Of a stretch of 64,000 bases of DNA, positions 33,215 through 41,986 are shown piece by piece. This DNA is from Streptomyces rishiriensis (GTDB lineage Bacteria > Actinomycetota > Actinomycetes > Streptomycetales > Streptomycetaceae). Below the pieces are notes generated by a model. That model did no database searches and was not told the DNA's origin. It was given only the letters and a program-made list of their open reading frames with translations. Numbering within the stretch: position 1 is the first letter of the stretch; every line of letters begins with the position of its first letter. The stretch covers positions 168,024 to 232,023 of the forward strand of contig NZ_BEWA01000005.1 of NCBI RefSeq assembly GCF_003112535.1. Direction: 5' to 3'. The position numbers and the translations under genes are program-made.

Positions 33215-33296
33215 TCGCCCTCCTCGTCGGACGAGTTCACCACCTCGTGGGGTCGGGCTCGGGAAGATCCACGCCCCTCGCGGCGTTGGTGGGAGC

Positions 33297-34373
33297 GTGA
33301 ACAGCGTGCGTGAGGTCGAGGTGGTCGTCATAGGCGCCGGTCAGGCGGGTCTGGCGGGCGCCTATCACCTGCGGCGCACCGGTTTCGAGCCGGAGCGCGA
33401 CTTCGTGGTGCTCGACCGTGCGGCCGCCCCGGGCGGCGCCTGGCAGTTCCGCTGGCCCTCGTTGACGTACGGCAAGGTCCACGGGATGCACGCGCTGCCC
33501 GGGATGGAGCTGACGGACGCGGATCCCGCCCGGCCGTCGTCCGAGGTCATCGGCGAGTACTTCGCCGCCTACGAGCGCAGGTTCGATCTGCGCGTGCGGC
33601 GGCCGGTCGAGGTGCGGGCCGTCCGGGAAGGCCCCGGCGGCCGCCTGCTGGTGGAGACCTCCGACGGCACGTGGTCCGCGAGGGCCCTGATCAACGCGAC
33701 CGGCACCTGGGGCCGGCCGTTCTGGCCGCGCTATCCCGGCCAGGAGACCTTCCGCGGACGACAGCTGCACACCGCCCAGTACCCGGGGCCCGAGGCGTTC
33801 GCCGGACTGCGGGTGATCGTGGTGGGCGGCGGTGCGTCCGGCACCCAGCATCTGCTGGAGATCGCGCCCTACGCGGCCGGCACCACCTGGGTCACCCGCC
33901 GGCCTCCCGTCTTCCGCGAGGGTCCCTTCGACGAGGAGGCGGGGCGCGCCGCGGTCGCGCTCGTGGAGGAACGCGTGCGCCAGGGACTGCCGCCCAGGAG
34001 CGTGGTCTCCGTGACCGGTCTGCCGCTCGACGACGCGATCCGCCAGGGACTGGCCGACGGGGTGCTGGACCGGCTGCCCATGTTCGACCGCATCACCCCG
34101 GAGGGCGTGGAGTGGAGCGACGGTCGGCGGGTCCCCGCCGACGTCATCCTGTGGGCGACCGGTTTCCGTGCCGCCGTCGACCATCTCGCGCCGCTGCGGC
34201 TGCGTGAGCCGGGCGGCGGGATCCGGGTCGAGGGCACGCGCGTGGTCGCCGATCCGCGCATCCACCTGGTCGGCTACGGGCCGTCGGCCAGCACCGTCGG
34301 CGCCAACCGGGCCGGACGCGCGGCCGTTCGGGACATCGGGCGGCTGCTCGCGCAGGAGACGGTCGCCGCCTGA
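33297..34373 (+). CDS. Flavin-dependent monooxygenase-like NAD(P)-binding oxidoreductase
   Basis: 358 residues from the GTG at 33297. The GTG at 33306 has the better-spaced ribosome-binding site and would give 355. The FAD Rossmann motif is VVIGAGQAGLAG, followed by FVVLDRAAAPGGAW. A second nucleotide-binding motif is VIVVGGGASG near residue 175. The linking ATGTWGRPFWPRYPG and the late LWATGFRAAVDHL are typical of class B flavoprotein monooxygenases (FMO/Baeyer-Villiger-like). The length is short for a Baeyer-Villiger enzyme and fits the compact TrkA/CzcO-like group. The substrate is unknown. Confidence 0.88.
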   Translation: MNSVREVEVVVIGAGQAGLAGAYHLRRTGFEPERDFVVLDRAAAPGGAWQFRWPSLTYGKVHGMHALPGMELTDADPARPSSEVIGEYFAAYERRFDLRVRRPVEVRAVREGPGGRLLVETSDGTWSARALINATGTWGRPFWPRYPGQETFRGRQLHTAQYPGPEAFAGLRVIVVGGGASGTQHLLEIAPYAAGTTWVTRRPPVFREGPFDEEAGRAAVALVEERVRQGLPPRSVVSVTGLPLDDAIRQGLADGVLDRLPMFDRITPEGVEWSDGRRVPADVILWATGFRAAVDHLAPLRLREPGGGIRVEGTRVVADPRIHLVGYGPSASTVGANRAGRAAVRDIGRLLAQETVAA

Positions 34374-34385
34374 CGTCCCGCCGCC

Positions 34386-35240
34386 TCACCCGGCCGCCGC
34401 GGACGTGCTCCTGGGGGCCTTCTGGTTGCGGTTGAACTCCGCGACGTTGCGCTGATGCTCCGCGAGGCTCGCCGTGAAGCGCGTGTCGCCCGGCTTGACG
34501 GTGACGAAGTACAGCCAGTCGCCCGGGGTGGGGCTGATGACGGCGCGCATCGCCTCCTCGCCGGGGTTGTCGATGGGCGTCGGGGGCAGCCCCATGCGCT
34601 CGTAGGAGTTGTAGGGGCTCTGCACGCGGGTGTCGCTCTCCGTCGTCTTCAGCGTGGAGCGGTTCAACGCGTAGTTGATGGTGGAGTCCATCTGCAGGGG
34701 CATCCCGCGCTCCAGGCGGTTGAACACGACCCGGGCCACCTTGCCCATGTCCGCCTTGGTGGCGGCCTCGGCCTGGACGAGACTGGCGACGGTGACCGCC
34801 TGATACACGTTCATGGCGTTGCGCTGGGCGCCGGCCGCGATCGGCGCGCCGTTGAACCGCTTGTCGGCCGTGTCGACCATGTACGCCAGCAAAGACTGCG
34901 GCGTGGCCTTCTTGTCCAGCGGATAGGTCGCCGGGAAGAGGTATCCCTCCGGGTTGCCCTTGGCGTCGTTCGGCAGCTTCAGGCCGGCCGTCGGCATCGC
35001 CTTCCTGGTGGTGCCCGACGGCAGGGCGAGCGCCTTGTCGATCGCCTCGTAGACCTGGCTCGCGCGCCAGCCCTCGGGGACGACCAGGGTCTTCGGCTTC
35101 GGCTCCTCCTTGGCGTTCTCCAGGATCAGCAGCGGCACCGCCACGGCGGCGCCGGCCACGACGGCTCCGGTCGCGACGAGGACGAGACGGCCCCGACGCG
35201 TCAGTCGAATCGTGCTCCGAGGCGGAGTGTTCATCTGCAT
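34386..35240 (-). CDS. MltG-like endolytic transglycosylase (YceG family)
   Basis: 284 residues. A short cytoplasmic tail is followed by one membrane helix (about 18-40), then an extracytoplasmic domain. It starts with VVPEGWRASQVYEAIDKAL and contains EGYLFPATYPL. The catalytic region VASLVQAEAATKADMGKVARVVFNRL keeps the invariant glutamate, followed by GMPLQMDSTINYAL and SPYNSYERMGLPPTPIDNPG. MltG cleaves nascent glycan strands and sets their length. This copy is compact and not next to a Holliday-junction-resolvase or shikimate gene as the primary mltG usually is, so it is probably a second paralogue. Confidence 0.88.
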   Translation of the reverse strand: MQMNTPPRSTIRLTRRGRLVLVATGAVVAGAAVAVPLLILENAKEEPKPKTLVVPEGWRASQVYEAIDKALALPSGTTRKAMPTAGLKLPNDAKGNPEGYLFPATYPLDKKATPQSLLAYMVDTADKRFNGAPIAAGAQRNAMNVYQAVTVASLVQAEAATKADMGKVARVVFNRLERGMPLQMDSTINYALNRSTLKTTESDTRVQSPYNSYERMGLPPTPIDNPGEEAMRAVISPTPGDWLYFVTVKPGDTRFTASLAEHQRNVAEFNRNQKAPRSTSAAAG

Positions 35241-35293
35241 GCGGGCACGGTAACCCTCATATCGTCACAAACCCGGCATAACTTGCCATACTG

Positions 35294-37165
35294 TCATCTT
35301 GTCGGCTCCAGTCGGGCGTCCCGCCGCACCAGGGCCGCGTACCGGCCGTCCTGCCGCAACAGCTCCTCGTGCGTGCCCCGTTCGGCCACGGCGCCGGAGT
35401 CGAGGACCACGATCTGGTCGGAGTCCCGAACGGTGGACAGCCGGTGGGCGATCGTGAGGGTCGTGCGGTTCGCCGAGAGTGCGTCGATCGCGTCCTGGAC
35501 GGCCTGTTCCGTGCGGGTGTCCAGGGCGCTGGTCGCCTCGTCGAGGATGAGCACGGGCGGGTCGCGCAGGATGGTGCGGGCGATGGCCAGGCGCTGCTTC
35601 TCGCCGCCCGAGAAGCGGTGGCCTCGTTCGCCGACCACCGTGTCGTACCCGTCGGGCAGCCCGGCGATGTGGTCGTGGATCTGCGCCGCCCGCGCCGCCG
35701 CGTACAGCTCCTCGTCGGTGGCGTCCGGCTTGGCGAAGCGCAGGTTGTCGGCGACCGTGGCGTGGAAGAGGTACGTCTCCTGCGAGACGACGCCGACCGC
35801 GCGGGCGAGGGTGTCGAAGTCGAGGTCGCGCACATCGACGCCGTCGAGGGTGACCCGGCCGCCCGTCACGTCGTACAGCCGCGGCACCAGGTAGCCCAGC
35901 GTGGACTTGCCGGCGCCGGTCGGGCCGACGACCGCGAGACTGCCGCCGGCGGGGACCGTCACGTCGATGCCGTCGAGGACGGCCCTGACCGCCTCTCCGT
36001 CCTTGCCGTCGCCCTTGCGGTCGCCCTTGCCGTCGCCGTGGATGCCGTCGGCCTCGCCGCCGTTGTCGTAACGGAAGACGACGTCCTCGAAGCGCACCTC
36101 GCCCTTGATCTGGTCGAGGTGGACCGGGTTCTCGCGCTCGGTGATGTCGATGGGGAGGTCGAGGTACTCGAAGATGCGCTGGAAGAGCGCGAGCGAGGTC
36201 TGGATCTGCACGCCGGTCGACAGCAGGCTGACGGCAGGGCGGAAGAGCCCCTGTTGCAGCGAGACGAAGGCGACGATCGTGCCGAGGGAGACGTCGGGGC
36301 CGCCGAACTGGAGGGCCATGCCGGCCGTCCAGTAGATGACGGCGGGCATGGCCGCCATGACGATCCCGATCACGGCCATGCGCCAGCGTCCGGCCATGCT
36401 CGACCGCACCTCGAGGTCGACCAGTTGCTCGGACTCCTCCGAGAAGGCCTGCGTGAGGGAGTCGGCCCGGCCCATGGTGCGGCCGAGCAGGATGCCGCTG
36501 ACCGACAGCGACTCGGTGACCGTGGCCGCCATCGCGGCCATCTGCTTCTGACGCTGGGTGGTGATCTTCTTGCGTTCGTTGCCGACGCGGCGGCTGATCC
36601 ACACGAACACCGGCAACAGCAGGAGCGAGACGACCGTCAGCCGCCAGTCCAGGGCGACCATCGCGATGATCGTGGCGACCACGCTGGTGAAGTTGGAGAC
36701 CAGGGAGGTGGCGGTGGAGGTGACGGTGGCCTGCATGCCGCCGATGTCGTTGGCGATACGGGACTGCACCTCACCGGTGCGCGTGCGCGTGAAGAAGGCG
36801 AGGGACATGCGCTGCAGGCGTCCGTAGACGGCCGTCCGCAGGTCGTGCATGACGCGCTGGCCGACCGTCGTGGAGATGAGCGTCTGCAGGACGCCGAAGA
36901 CGCCGCTGAGCACGGCGCTGAGGATCATGCCCAGGGCGAGCAGGCTCAGCAGGCCGGTGCGCCCCTGCGGGATCGCGACGTCCAGCGTCTCCTTGAGCAG
37001 GAACGGGGTGGCCACCGCGACCAGCGACGAGGCGGCGACCAGCAGGCCGACGACCGCGAGCCGGGCACGGTAGGGCTTGAAGAGGGCAAGGATGCGGCGC
37101 ACCTGACGGGGTTCGTCGGTCGACGCGCCGGGGGCGGGGGTCCACTCGATGTGATCTCGGGGCAT
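35294..37165 (-). CDS. ABC exporter, fused permease and ATPase
   Basis: 623 residues from the ATG at 37165; an in-frame ATG at 37213 would overlap the operator. Six transmembrane helices lie in the first 330 residues. The nucleotide-binding domain has Walker A GPTGAGKST, signature FSGGEKQR, Walker B LILDEATSALD and the switch histidine in TIAHRLSTV. All are intact, so a homodimeric exporter is likely. A charged insertion rich in Gly-Asp-Lys (GIHGDGKGDRKGDGKDG) splits the domain before Walker A. The gene is divergent from a MarR regulator with an inverted repeat between them, the typical arrangement for a drug-efflux pump and its repressor. Confidence 0.92.
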   Translation of the reverse strand: MPRDHIEWTPAPGASTDEPRQVRRILALFKPYRARLAVVGLLVAASSLVAVATPFLLKETLDVAIPQGRTGLLSLLALGMILSAVLSGVFGVLQTLISTTVGQRVMHDLRTAVYGRLQRMSLAFFTRTRTGEVQSRIANDIGGMQATVTSTATSLVSNFTSVVATIIAMVALDWRLTVVSLLLLPVFVWISRRVGNERKKITTQRQKQMAAMAATVTESLSVSGILLGRTMGRADSLTQAFSEESEQLVDLEVRSSMAGRWRMAVIGIVMAAMPAVIYWTAGMALQFGGPDVSLGTIVAFVSLQQGLFRPAVSLLSTGVQIQTSLALFQRIFEYLDLPIDITERENPVHLDQIKGEVRFEDVVFRYDNGGEADGIHGDGKGDRKGDGKDGEAVRAVLDGIDVTVPAGGSLAVVGPTGAGKSTLGYLVPRLYDVTGGRVTLDGVDVRDLDFDTLARAVGVVSQETYLFHATVADNLRFAKPDATDEELYAAARAAQIHDHIAGLPDGYDTVVGERGHRFSGGEKQRLAIARTILRDPPVLILDEATSALDTRTEQAVQDAIDALSANRTTLTIAHRLSTVRDSDQIVVLDSGAVAERGTHEELLRQDGRYAALVRRDARLEPTR

Positions 37166-37210
37166 GGCTCCTACGGAGGGTGTGACGATGAGGACTGACG
37201 GAGCATAGCT

Positions 37211-37233
37211 CATTGTTACCTATACTCACAATG
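37211..37233. promoter_or_regulatory. Probable MarR operator and divergent promoter
   Basis: CATTGT (37211-37216) and ACAATG (37228-37233) form an inverted repeat with an 11-bp centre that contains TATACT (37221-37226), a good minus-10. Another ATTGTT half-site lies at 37248, just before the MarR start. The region is strikingly AT-rich for this genome. Confidence 0.6.
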
Positions 37234-37258
37234 AACGACGTCCTGATATTGTTCCCTC

Positions 37259-37777
37259 ATGACCACCCCCGATTCCGACAGCCTGCTCGCCGAGCAACTA
37301 CTGCGCCTCACGCGCAGGGTGCACCGGATCCAGAGGCGCCATCTGCAGCAGAGCGGGCTCGGTGTCACACCGGCACAGGCCCGGCTGCTGCGCACGCTGG
37401 CGCATTGCGACGCACCGCCCCGCATGGCCGATCTGGCGGCGCGGCTCGAGGTGGTGCCCAGGGCCGTGACGACCCTGGTCGACGGGCTGGAGGCGAGCGG
37501 CATGGCGCGGCGGGTGCCCGACCCCGTCAACCGGCGGGTCATCCGGATCGAGCTCACCGAGGACGGCCGCAAGGCGTTGCGCGAACTGCGCGGCGCTCGC
37601 GTGTCGGCCGCCGAGGAGATTCTCGACCCTCTGACGACCCTGGAGCGCGAGGTGCTGAGCGGCTTGCTGGACGCGCTGGTGGGCGGCGAGACGGCGGACC
37701 ACGAGCCGGGGCGCGGGCGGCAGGGGGACCCGGAACGGCAGGGAGAGCCGGGCCGGGAGCGGGGACGAACCTGCTGA
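37259..37777 (+). CDS. MarR-family transcriptional regulator
   Basis: 172 residues. The winged helix-turn-helix shows as LGVTPAQARLLRTLAHCDAPPRMADLAARLEVVPRAVTTLVDGLEASGMARRVPDP, with VIRIELTEDGRKAL forming the wing and the C-terminal helix for dimerisation. The last 25 residues are a Gly/Arg/Glu-rich tail beyond the usual family length. It probably represses the divergent ABC exporter and itself through the inverted repeat in the 93-bp gap. Ligands of the family are often phenolic compounds or antibiotics; none can be predicted here. Confidence 0.92.
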   Translation: MTTPDSDSLLAEQLLRLTRRVHRIQRRHLQQSGLGVTPAQARLLRTLAHCDAPPRMADLAARLEVVPRAVTTLVDGLEASGMARRVPDPVNRRVIRIELTEDGRKALRELRGARVSAAEEILDPLTTLEREVLSGLLDALVGGETADHEPGRGRQGDPERQGEPGRERGRTC

Positions 37778-37790
37778 AGGGCGCGCGAAC

Positions 37791-37839
37791 GGGCCGCGCT
37801 CGCCCCTCCGCATCCTTGCCGGAGGGGCGAGCGCGGCCC
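37791..37839. terminator. Hairpin between the convergent MarR and DctA genes
   Basis: A perfect 20-bp stem (37791-37810 with 37820-37839) around a 9-base loop, the longest perfect hairpin seen in the window. It serves both convergent genes. Confidence 0.88.
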
Positions 37840-37845
37840 GCCACC

Positions 37846-39351
37846 TCACAGCGGTCGAGCCGGGTCCCCGCCTGCGGTTCCGATCGCTGCGACGGCCCCT
37901 TGGGAACCCTCAGCACCCTCGGATGCCTCGGATCCACCGGACCCCTCGGACCCCTCGGATCCCTCGGATCCCCCGGAACGATGCAGACCCTCGGAGCCCT
38001 CGGCCGGACCGGCGGTCGACGGCTCCCGGGAACCCTGAGGCTCGTCCCCGTTCTCCTGCGGGGCAGCGCCGTCCAGAACCCTCCTGGCCTGCTCCAGATC
38101 GAGCGCGCCCTCCCAGCGGGAGACGGCGAAGACCGCCACGCAGTTGCCGAGCAGGTTGGTGACGACGCGCATCGAGTCCATGATGCGGTCCACGCCCAGC
38201 AGCAGGGCCACGGCGCCTGCGGGGACGGCTCCTAGGGAGGAGGCGGTCGCGGACAGCGCGAGGAAGGCCGAGCCGGGGATGCCGGCCATGCCCTTGCTGG
38301 TGAGCATCAGCACCAGGATCACCGTGATCTGCTGACTCAGGCTGAGATCCACGCCCACCGCCTGGGCGATGAACAGGGTGCCGATGGACAGGTAGAGCGA
38401 GGCGCCGTCCAGGTTGAAGGAATAGCCCGTCGGCAGCACCAGGCCCACCGCGTCCTCGCGTGCGCCGGCCCTGCGCAGTTTCTGCATCACGCGGGGCATG
38501 ACGGACTCGGTGGACGCGGTGCCGAGCGCGAGCAGCATCTCCTCGCGGATGTAGCGCAGGAACTTCCACAGGCTCAGCCCGGTGACCATGCGCAGCGCGA
38601 CGGCGAGCAGCGTGACGAACAGGGCCGCCGCCGCGTAGCACAGGGCGATCAGTTTGCCGTAGGTCTCGATCACGCCGAGGCCGTAGTTGCCGATCAGGAC
38701 GGCCATCGCGCCGAACACCGCGATCGGCGCCAGCCGCATGACGAACCCGACGACGGCGAAGATGATCTCCTGGGCCTGCTCGACGGCCGGCAGCACCTTC
38801 GGCACCTTGGTGTGGCCCAGATGCAGCAGCGCGGCGCCCACCAGGCAGGCCAGGACGAGCACCTGGAGGAGCGAGTTCTCCGCGAAGGCGCCGACGAAAC
38901 TGGTGGGCAGCGCGTTCACGACGAACTCGGTCGTCGACGGCAGCGAACCGCCGCCCGTCTTCGTGTCGACCGCCGAGGCGTCGAGCGTGGCGGGATCGAC
39001 GTTCATGCCCGAGCCCGGCTGGACGATGTTGGCGGCCAGCAGCCCGATGACCAGCGCGAAGGTGCTCGCGACCTCGAACCAGACCAGGGCCTTGAGCCCG
39101 ATCCGGCCGAAGGCCTTCAGGTCGCCGGCCTTGGCGATGCCGACGACGACCACGCAGAACACCAGCGGCGAGATGATCGTCTTGATGAGCCGGGTGAAGC
39201 CGTCGCCGAGCGGCTGGAGATCGGTGGCGACGCCGGGCCACAGTTTCCCGACGACCACGCCGAGGACCAGCGCGATGGCGACCTGGGCGAAGAGCGAGGT
39301 ACGCAGTATGCGTGCGACGCGTCGCGACGGGGACGGGACGGACGGCGGCAC
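37846..39351 (-). CDS. DctA-type dicarboxylate/proton symporter
   Basis: 501 residues if started at the GTG at 39351, which has GGAG 5 bases upstream; a GTG at 39384 adds 11. The sodium/proton:dicarboxylate symporter fold is clear: re-entrant loop sequence LGTASTESVMPRVMQKL, then GYSFNLDGASLYLSIGTLF and LTSKGMAGIPGSAFL. It should import C4-dicarboxylates such as succinate, fumarate and malate. The last 90 residues are a Ser/Gly/Glu-rich repetitive tail (SEGSEGSEGSGGSEASEG) coded by short DNA repeats at 37914-37978, not part of the conserved fold. Confidence 0.92.
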   Translation of the reverse strand: MPPSVPSPSRRVARILRTSLFAQVAIALVLGVVVGKLWPGVATDLQPLGDGFTRLIKTIISPLVFCVVVVGIAKAGDLKAFGRIGLKALVWFEVASTFALVIGLLAANIVQPGSGMNVDPATLDASAVDTKTGGGSLPSTTEFVVNALPTSFVGAFAENSLLQVLVLACLVGAALLHLGHTKVPKVLPAVEQAQEIIFAVVGFVMRLAPIAVFGAMAVLIGNYGLGVIETYGKLIALCYAAAALFVTLLAVALRMVTGLSLWKFLRYIREEMLLALGTASTESVMPRVMQKLRRAGAREDAVGLVLPTGYSFNLDGASLYLSIGTLFIAQAVGVDLSLSQQITVILVLMLTSKGMAGIPGSAFLALSATASSLGAVPAGAVALLLGVDRIMDSMRVVTNLLGNCVAVFAVSRWEGALDLEQARRVLDGAAPQENGDEPQGSREPSTAGPAEGSEGLHRSGGSEGSEGSEGSGGSEASEGAEGSQGAVAAIGTAGGDPARPL

Positions 39352-39419
39352 GGGCACTCCTAGGGGGACGGCGGCACGGGGCACGGCGGCGTGGAGAAGC
39401 CGGGGGAGACTTCTGCGAT

Positions 39420-39487
39420 ACGGAAAGCGGTTTCCGTGACGATCACTGTGAAGGCGCCGTTGATCGCGCGCGAAACCGCGGTGTTTC
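39420..39487. promoter_or_regulatory. Two palindromes upstream of the dicarboxylate transporter
   Basis: ACGGAAA-N4-TTTCCGT (39420-39437) and GAAAC-related repeat GAAAC (39472-39476) with GTTTC (39483-39487) share a GAAA/TTTC pattern. They lie 70-135 bp before the transporter start, so they may bind one regulator. Confidence 0.35.
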
Positions 39488-39527
39488 CGTCGCGTAAATC
39501 CCGCCCCGAGTGACGCGTCGCACGCCT

Positions 39528-39539
39528 GGGGGGGGGGGG
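39528..39539. repeat. Run of 12 G
   Basis: A G12 homopolymer directly downstream of the PNGase A-like stop codon (39541). It is outside any coding frame I accept. It may be a slippage site or an assembly uncertainty. Confidence 0.9.
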
Positions 39540-39540
39540 C

Positions 39541-41166
39541 TCAGCAGCCGCGGCGGTCCTCGGTCAACACCCCCTGAACGGTGGTCAGTCGTCGGTCGTG
39601 GCAGCCGTCGGAGCCGTACAGCCGGTAGCGCTCGCTCGTCGTGCCGACGGCGTGGCGCTGGTCGCGCGGCACGTCGACGGTGTACGCGGCGTCACCGCGG
39701 TAGGTGTCGTCGAGCCGCGACCACGCGACGCGTCGCCCCGCGCGGGTCGTCACGACCTCGGCCAGGTCGCCCAGGGTCAGCCGGGTGCGCAGCCGGGCGT
39801 CGGCGCCGAGGGTGGTGACGCCGTTCATCGTGTACGTCCGGTGCGTCCGGGTGGTCCGGGCCGGCCCGCGGCCGTCGACGGTGACCGACTCGTCGTCCGT
39901 CCATCCGGCGTCCAGGCCGTCCACGGTCTCGCCGTCGCTCCAGCGGTGCGCGGAGGTGTTCGCGACGGCGCGGGTGACGGTCGTCCGCACTCTGCCGTGC
40001 GAGGTGTCGAGGTAGCCGGAGACCGTCAGTCGGTGTGCGGCCCTGGTGTCGACCCGGTGCTCCGTGCCGGGTGTGTGGACGCTGGAGTCGGTGAGCCCAC
40101 CCGCTTCGTGCGTGACGAGTCTCCCGCCGACGACGGCCTTGCCCGGGTCCTGCCAGACGAGGACGTTGACGGGGGTGCTCCAGCCGCTCTGCCCCTGGGG
40201 CACGCCGACGACCGACACCTCGACCCGGTGCGGGCGGCCGTCGTTGAGGATCCCGGCGAAGGGGGTCAGGTCGTATTCGATCGGCTTGACGTCGAAGGCG
40301 CGGGGCCCCGGGATCACGTACCAGAGGAAGGGATTGGACCAGCCGCCGGTCCAGACCGTCGGGAAGGGGGTGGCGATTCCGGCCAGTCTCCCGTCGACCT
40401 CGACCTGCACCTCGCGGTAGGGACCGCCTTCGGCCCGGCAGGAGTAGGGGGCCGTAGCGGGCACGGCCAGATACCAGTACTCCTCGCATCCGCCGCCCGA
40501 GCCCGTGGCGTACACCTCGGCCACGAGGCGTTCGCTGTTGCGCGGCGTGGTGAGCGTCGGCCCGTCAGGGCCGTCGGCCAGGGTGAGGACGCGGTCGGGG
40601 GCGGCGGCCGCCGGCCCGCCCTCGTAGAACGTGAGGGTCGCCTTCACATCGATCACGCCCGTGTAGGTGTCGTCGACGACGTTGCCGATGAGCATCTCCA
40701 CGTCCTGGGCGGTACGGAAAGTGTCGCTGTAACGGGTGACGTCCTTCTCGACAGACCACTCGACGCCCTCGGGCGACGGCTCGGGCGTCGAGGTGCGCAG
40801 GACCTCCACCCCTCCGACGTGCAGATAGCCGAGCCGGTCGAACTGCCGCCCCTTGACCTTGCCGTCGAGTCGCAGCACCACCTTGCTCCAGCGGTCGCCG
40901 CAGCCGTCCGGCGGGAGGTAGGAGCCGCGATACGGCGTGAAGTCGCGGAACTGCGCCTCGGCGAGGGTGACCCGGCACGACGTGGTGTGCGGTGCGGTCA
41001 CGGCCGGCGCGGCGGTGAGGGGATCGTGCCAGTCGGCGCCGAACTCCGCGGGAGCCTCGGTCGGCGGGGGCGCGACCACGGCCGCTTGGGCCGCTCCGGC
41101 CCCGATCAGGGCGCTCGCCAGGAGAGTCGCTCCGGTGAGCATGGACATGATAATCCGACATCTCAT
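39541..41166 (-). CDS. Secreted PNGase A-like protein (peptide-N-glycanase A family)
   Basis: 541 residues from the ATG at 41166; an ATG at 41193 adds nine. The signal peptide (MRCRIIMSMLTGATLLASAL) ends near AAQA. The mature part resembles plant/bacterial peptide-N4-(N-acetyl-beta-glucosaminyl) asparagine amidase A: WSKVVLRLDGKVKGRQFDRLGYLHVGGVEVLRTSTPEP, WSVEKDVTRYSDTF, then WTGGWSNPFLWYVIPGPRAFDV. These proteins release N-glycans from glycopeptides. Bacterial members are poorly studied, so activity is inferred. The first 70 residues after the signal form an Ala/Pro linker. Confidence 0.82.
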   Translation of the reverse strand: MRCRIIMSMLTGATLLASALIGAGAAQAAVVAPPPTEAPAEFGADWHDPLTAAPAVTAPHTTSCRVTLAEAQFRDFTPYRGSYLPPDGCGDRWSKVVLRLDGKVKGRQFDRLGYLHVGGVEVLRTSTPEPSPEGVEWSVEKDVTRYSDTFRTAQDVEMLIGNVVDDTYTGVIDVKATLTFYEGGPAAAAPDRVLTLADGPDGPTLTTPRNSERLVAEVYATGSGGGCEEYWYLAVPATAPYSCRAEGGPYREVQVEVDGRLAGIATPFPTVWTGGWSNPFLWYVIPGPRAFDVKPIEYDLTPFAGILNDGRPHRVEVSVVGVPQGQSGWSTPVNVLVWQDPGKAVVGGRLVTHEAGGLTDSSVHTPGTEHRVDTRAAHRLTVSGYLDTSHGRVRTTVTRAVANTSAHRWSDGETVDGLDAGWTDDESVTVDGRGPARTTRTHRTYTMNGVTTLGADARLRTRLTLGDLAEVVTTRAGRRVAWSRLDDTYRGDAAYTVDVPRDQRHAVGTTSERYRLYGSDGCHDRRLTTVQGVLTEDRRGC

Positions 41167-41242
41167 GGCCCGTGTTCTACGGGGTGCCGGCAAGTCCCCG
41201 CAATGACGCCCGCGTCGCTGCCGTGAGGCCGTGAGGGGGCCT

Positions 41243-41986
41243 TCAGGCCTTCAGCGCGGCCCTGTCCCCCATGACGACCACGGGATGCCCGTCCGGGTCG
41301 AGCATGCGCAGCAGGTCTTCCATCGCCGCCCTGGACACACTGACGCAGGCCGACGTGCCGCTGCCGTGGTCCATGTGCAGCCAGATCCCGCCGCCCCTCT
41401 CCTCGCCCTCGGGCCGCGTCGGATCGTCGGGCGGGACGCCCTTGACGCGGTTGTAGTCGATGGCGATGACGTAGTCGAAGTCGTGCCAATGGGACTTCGC
41501 CCACCAGCGCGGCGCCGCGAAGGAGGCAGACCTCGTGTACGGCAGCCTGGTCCCGGGGTCGGCGAGCACCCCTCCCGCATCGGTGAGCGAGAACACGCCG
41601 ACGGGGCTGCGGTTGTCGCCGGCCCGGTGCTCGGCCGTCCAGCCCCTCTTGCCGTTGTGCCCCGGCCAGCTGCGGACGCGCTCCCAGTTCGGACCACGTT
41701 TGGCGTAGAGCGCGACGGTGGCCTGCGCGGAGTCCTTTCCGTCGCCGTACACCGCCACGATCTGGCGCGAGGCCAGGGGAATCCGTCGCCGCATCCGGTC
41801 GCCGACACCTGGGACACGGGTCGCCGCGGCCGCTCTCGGCGCGTGACCGCCGGTCTGCGCGCCTGCCCCGGCCATGCCTGCGCCTCCGCGCTCCGCGCTT
41901 GCTCCGCCGCACGCGGCCAGGGCCGCGAACAGAAGAACGGAGGTCACTGTCGCGGCTCCTGCGCGCCGCCCATCGCCGAGTCCCAT
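41243..41986 (-). CDS. L,D-transpeptidase-like lipoprotein
   Basis: 247 residues. A lipoprotein signal ends in the lipobox LAAC with Cys26. The YkuD-type catalytic region is IWLHMDHGSGTSACVSVSR: a histidine, then the nucleophile Cys in TSACVSV. This is the Streptomyces-style variant of the usual SHGC motif, and NRSPVGVFSLTDAGG is the upstream conserved block. Such enzymes form 3-3 cross-links in peptidoglycan or act as carboxypeptidases; this short, single-domain form could be either. It is divergent from an ABC exporter gene pair. Confidence 0.82.
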   Translation of the reverse strand: MGLGDGRRAGAATVTSVLLFAALAACGGASAERGGAGMAGAGAQTGGHAPRAAAATRVPGVGDRMRRRIPLASRQIVAVYGDGKDSAQATVALYAKRGPNWERVRSWPGHNGKRGWTAEHRAGDNRSPVGVFSLTDAGGVLADPGTRLPYTRSASFAAPRWWAKSHWHDFDYVIAIDYNRVKGVPPDDPTRPEGEERGGGIWLHMDHGSGTSACVSVSRAAMEDLLRMLDPDGHPVVVMGDRAALKA

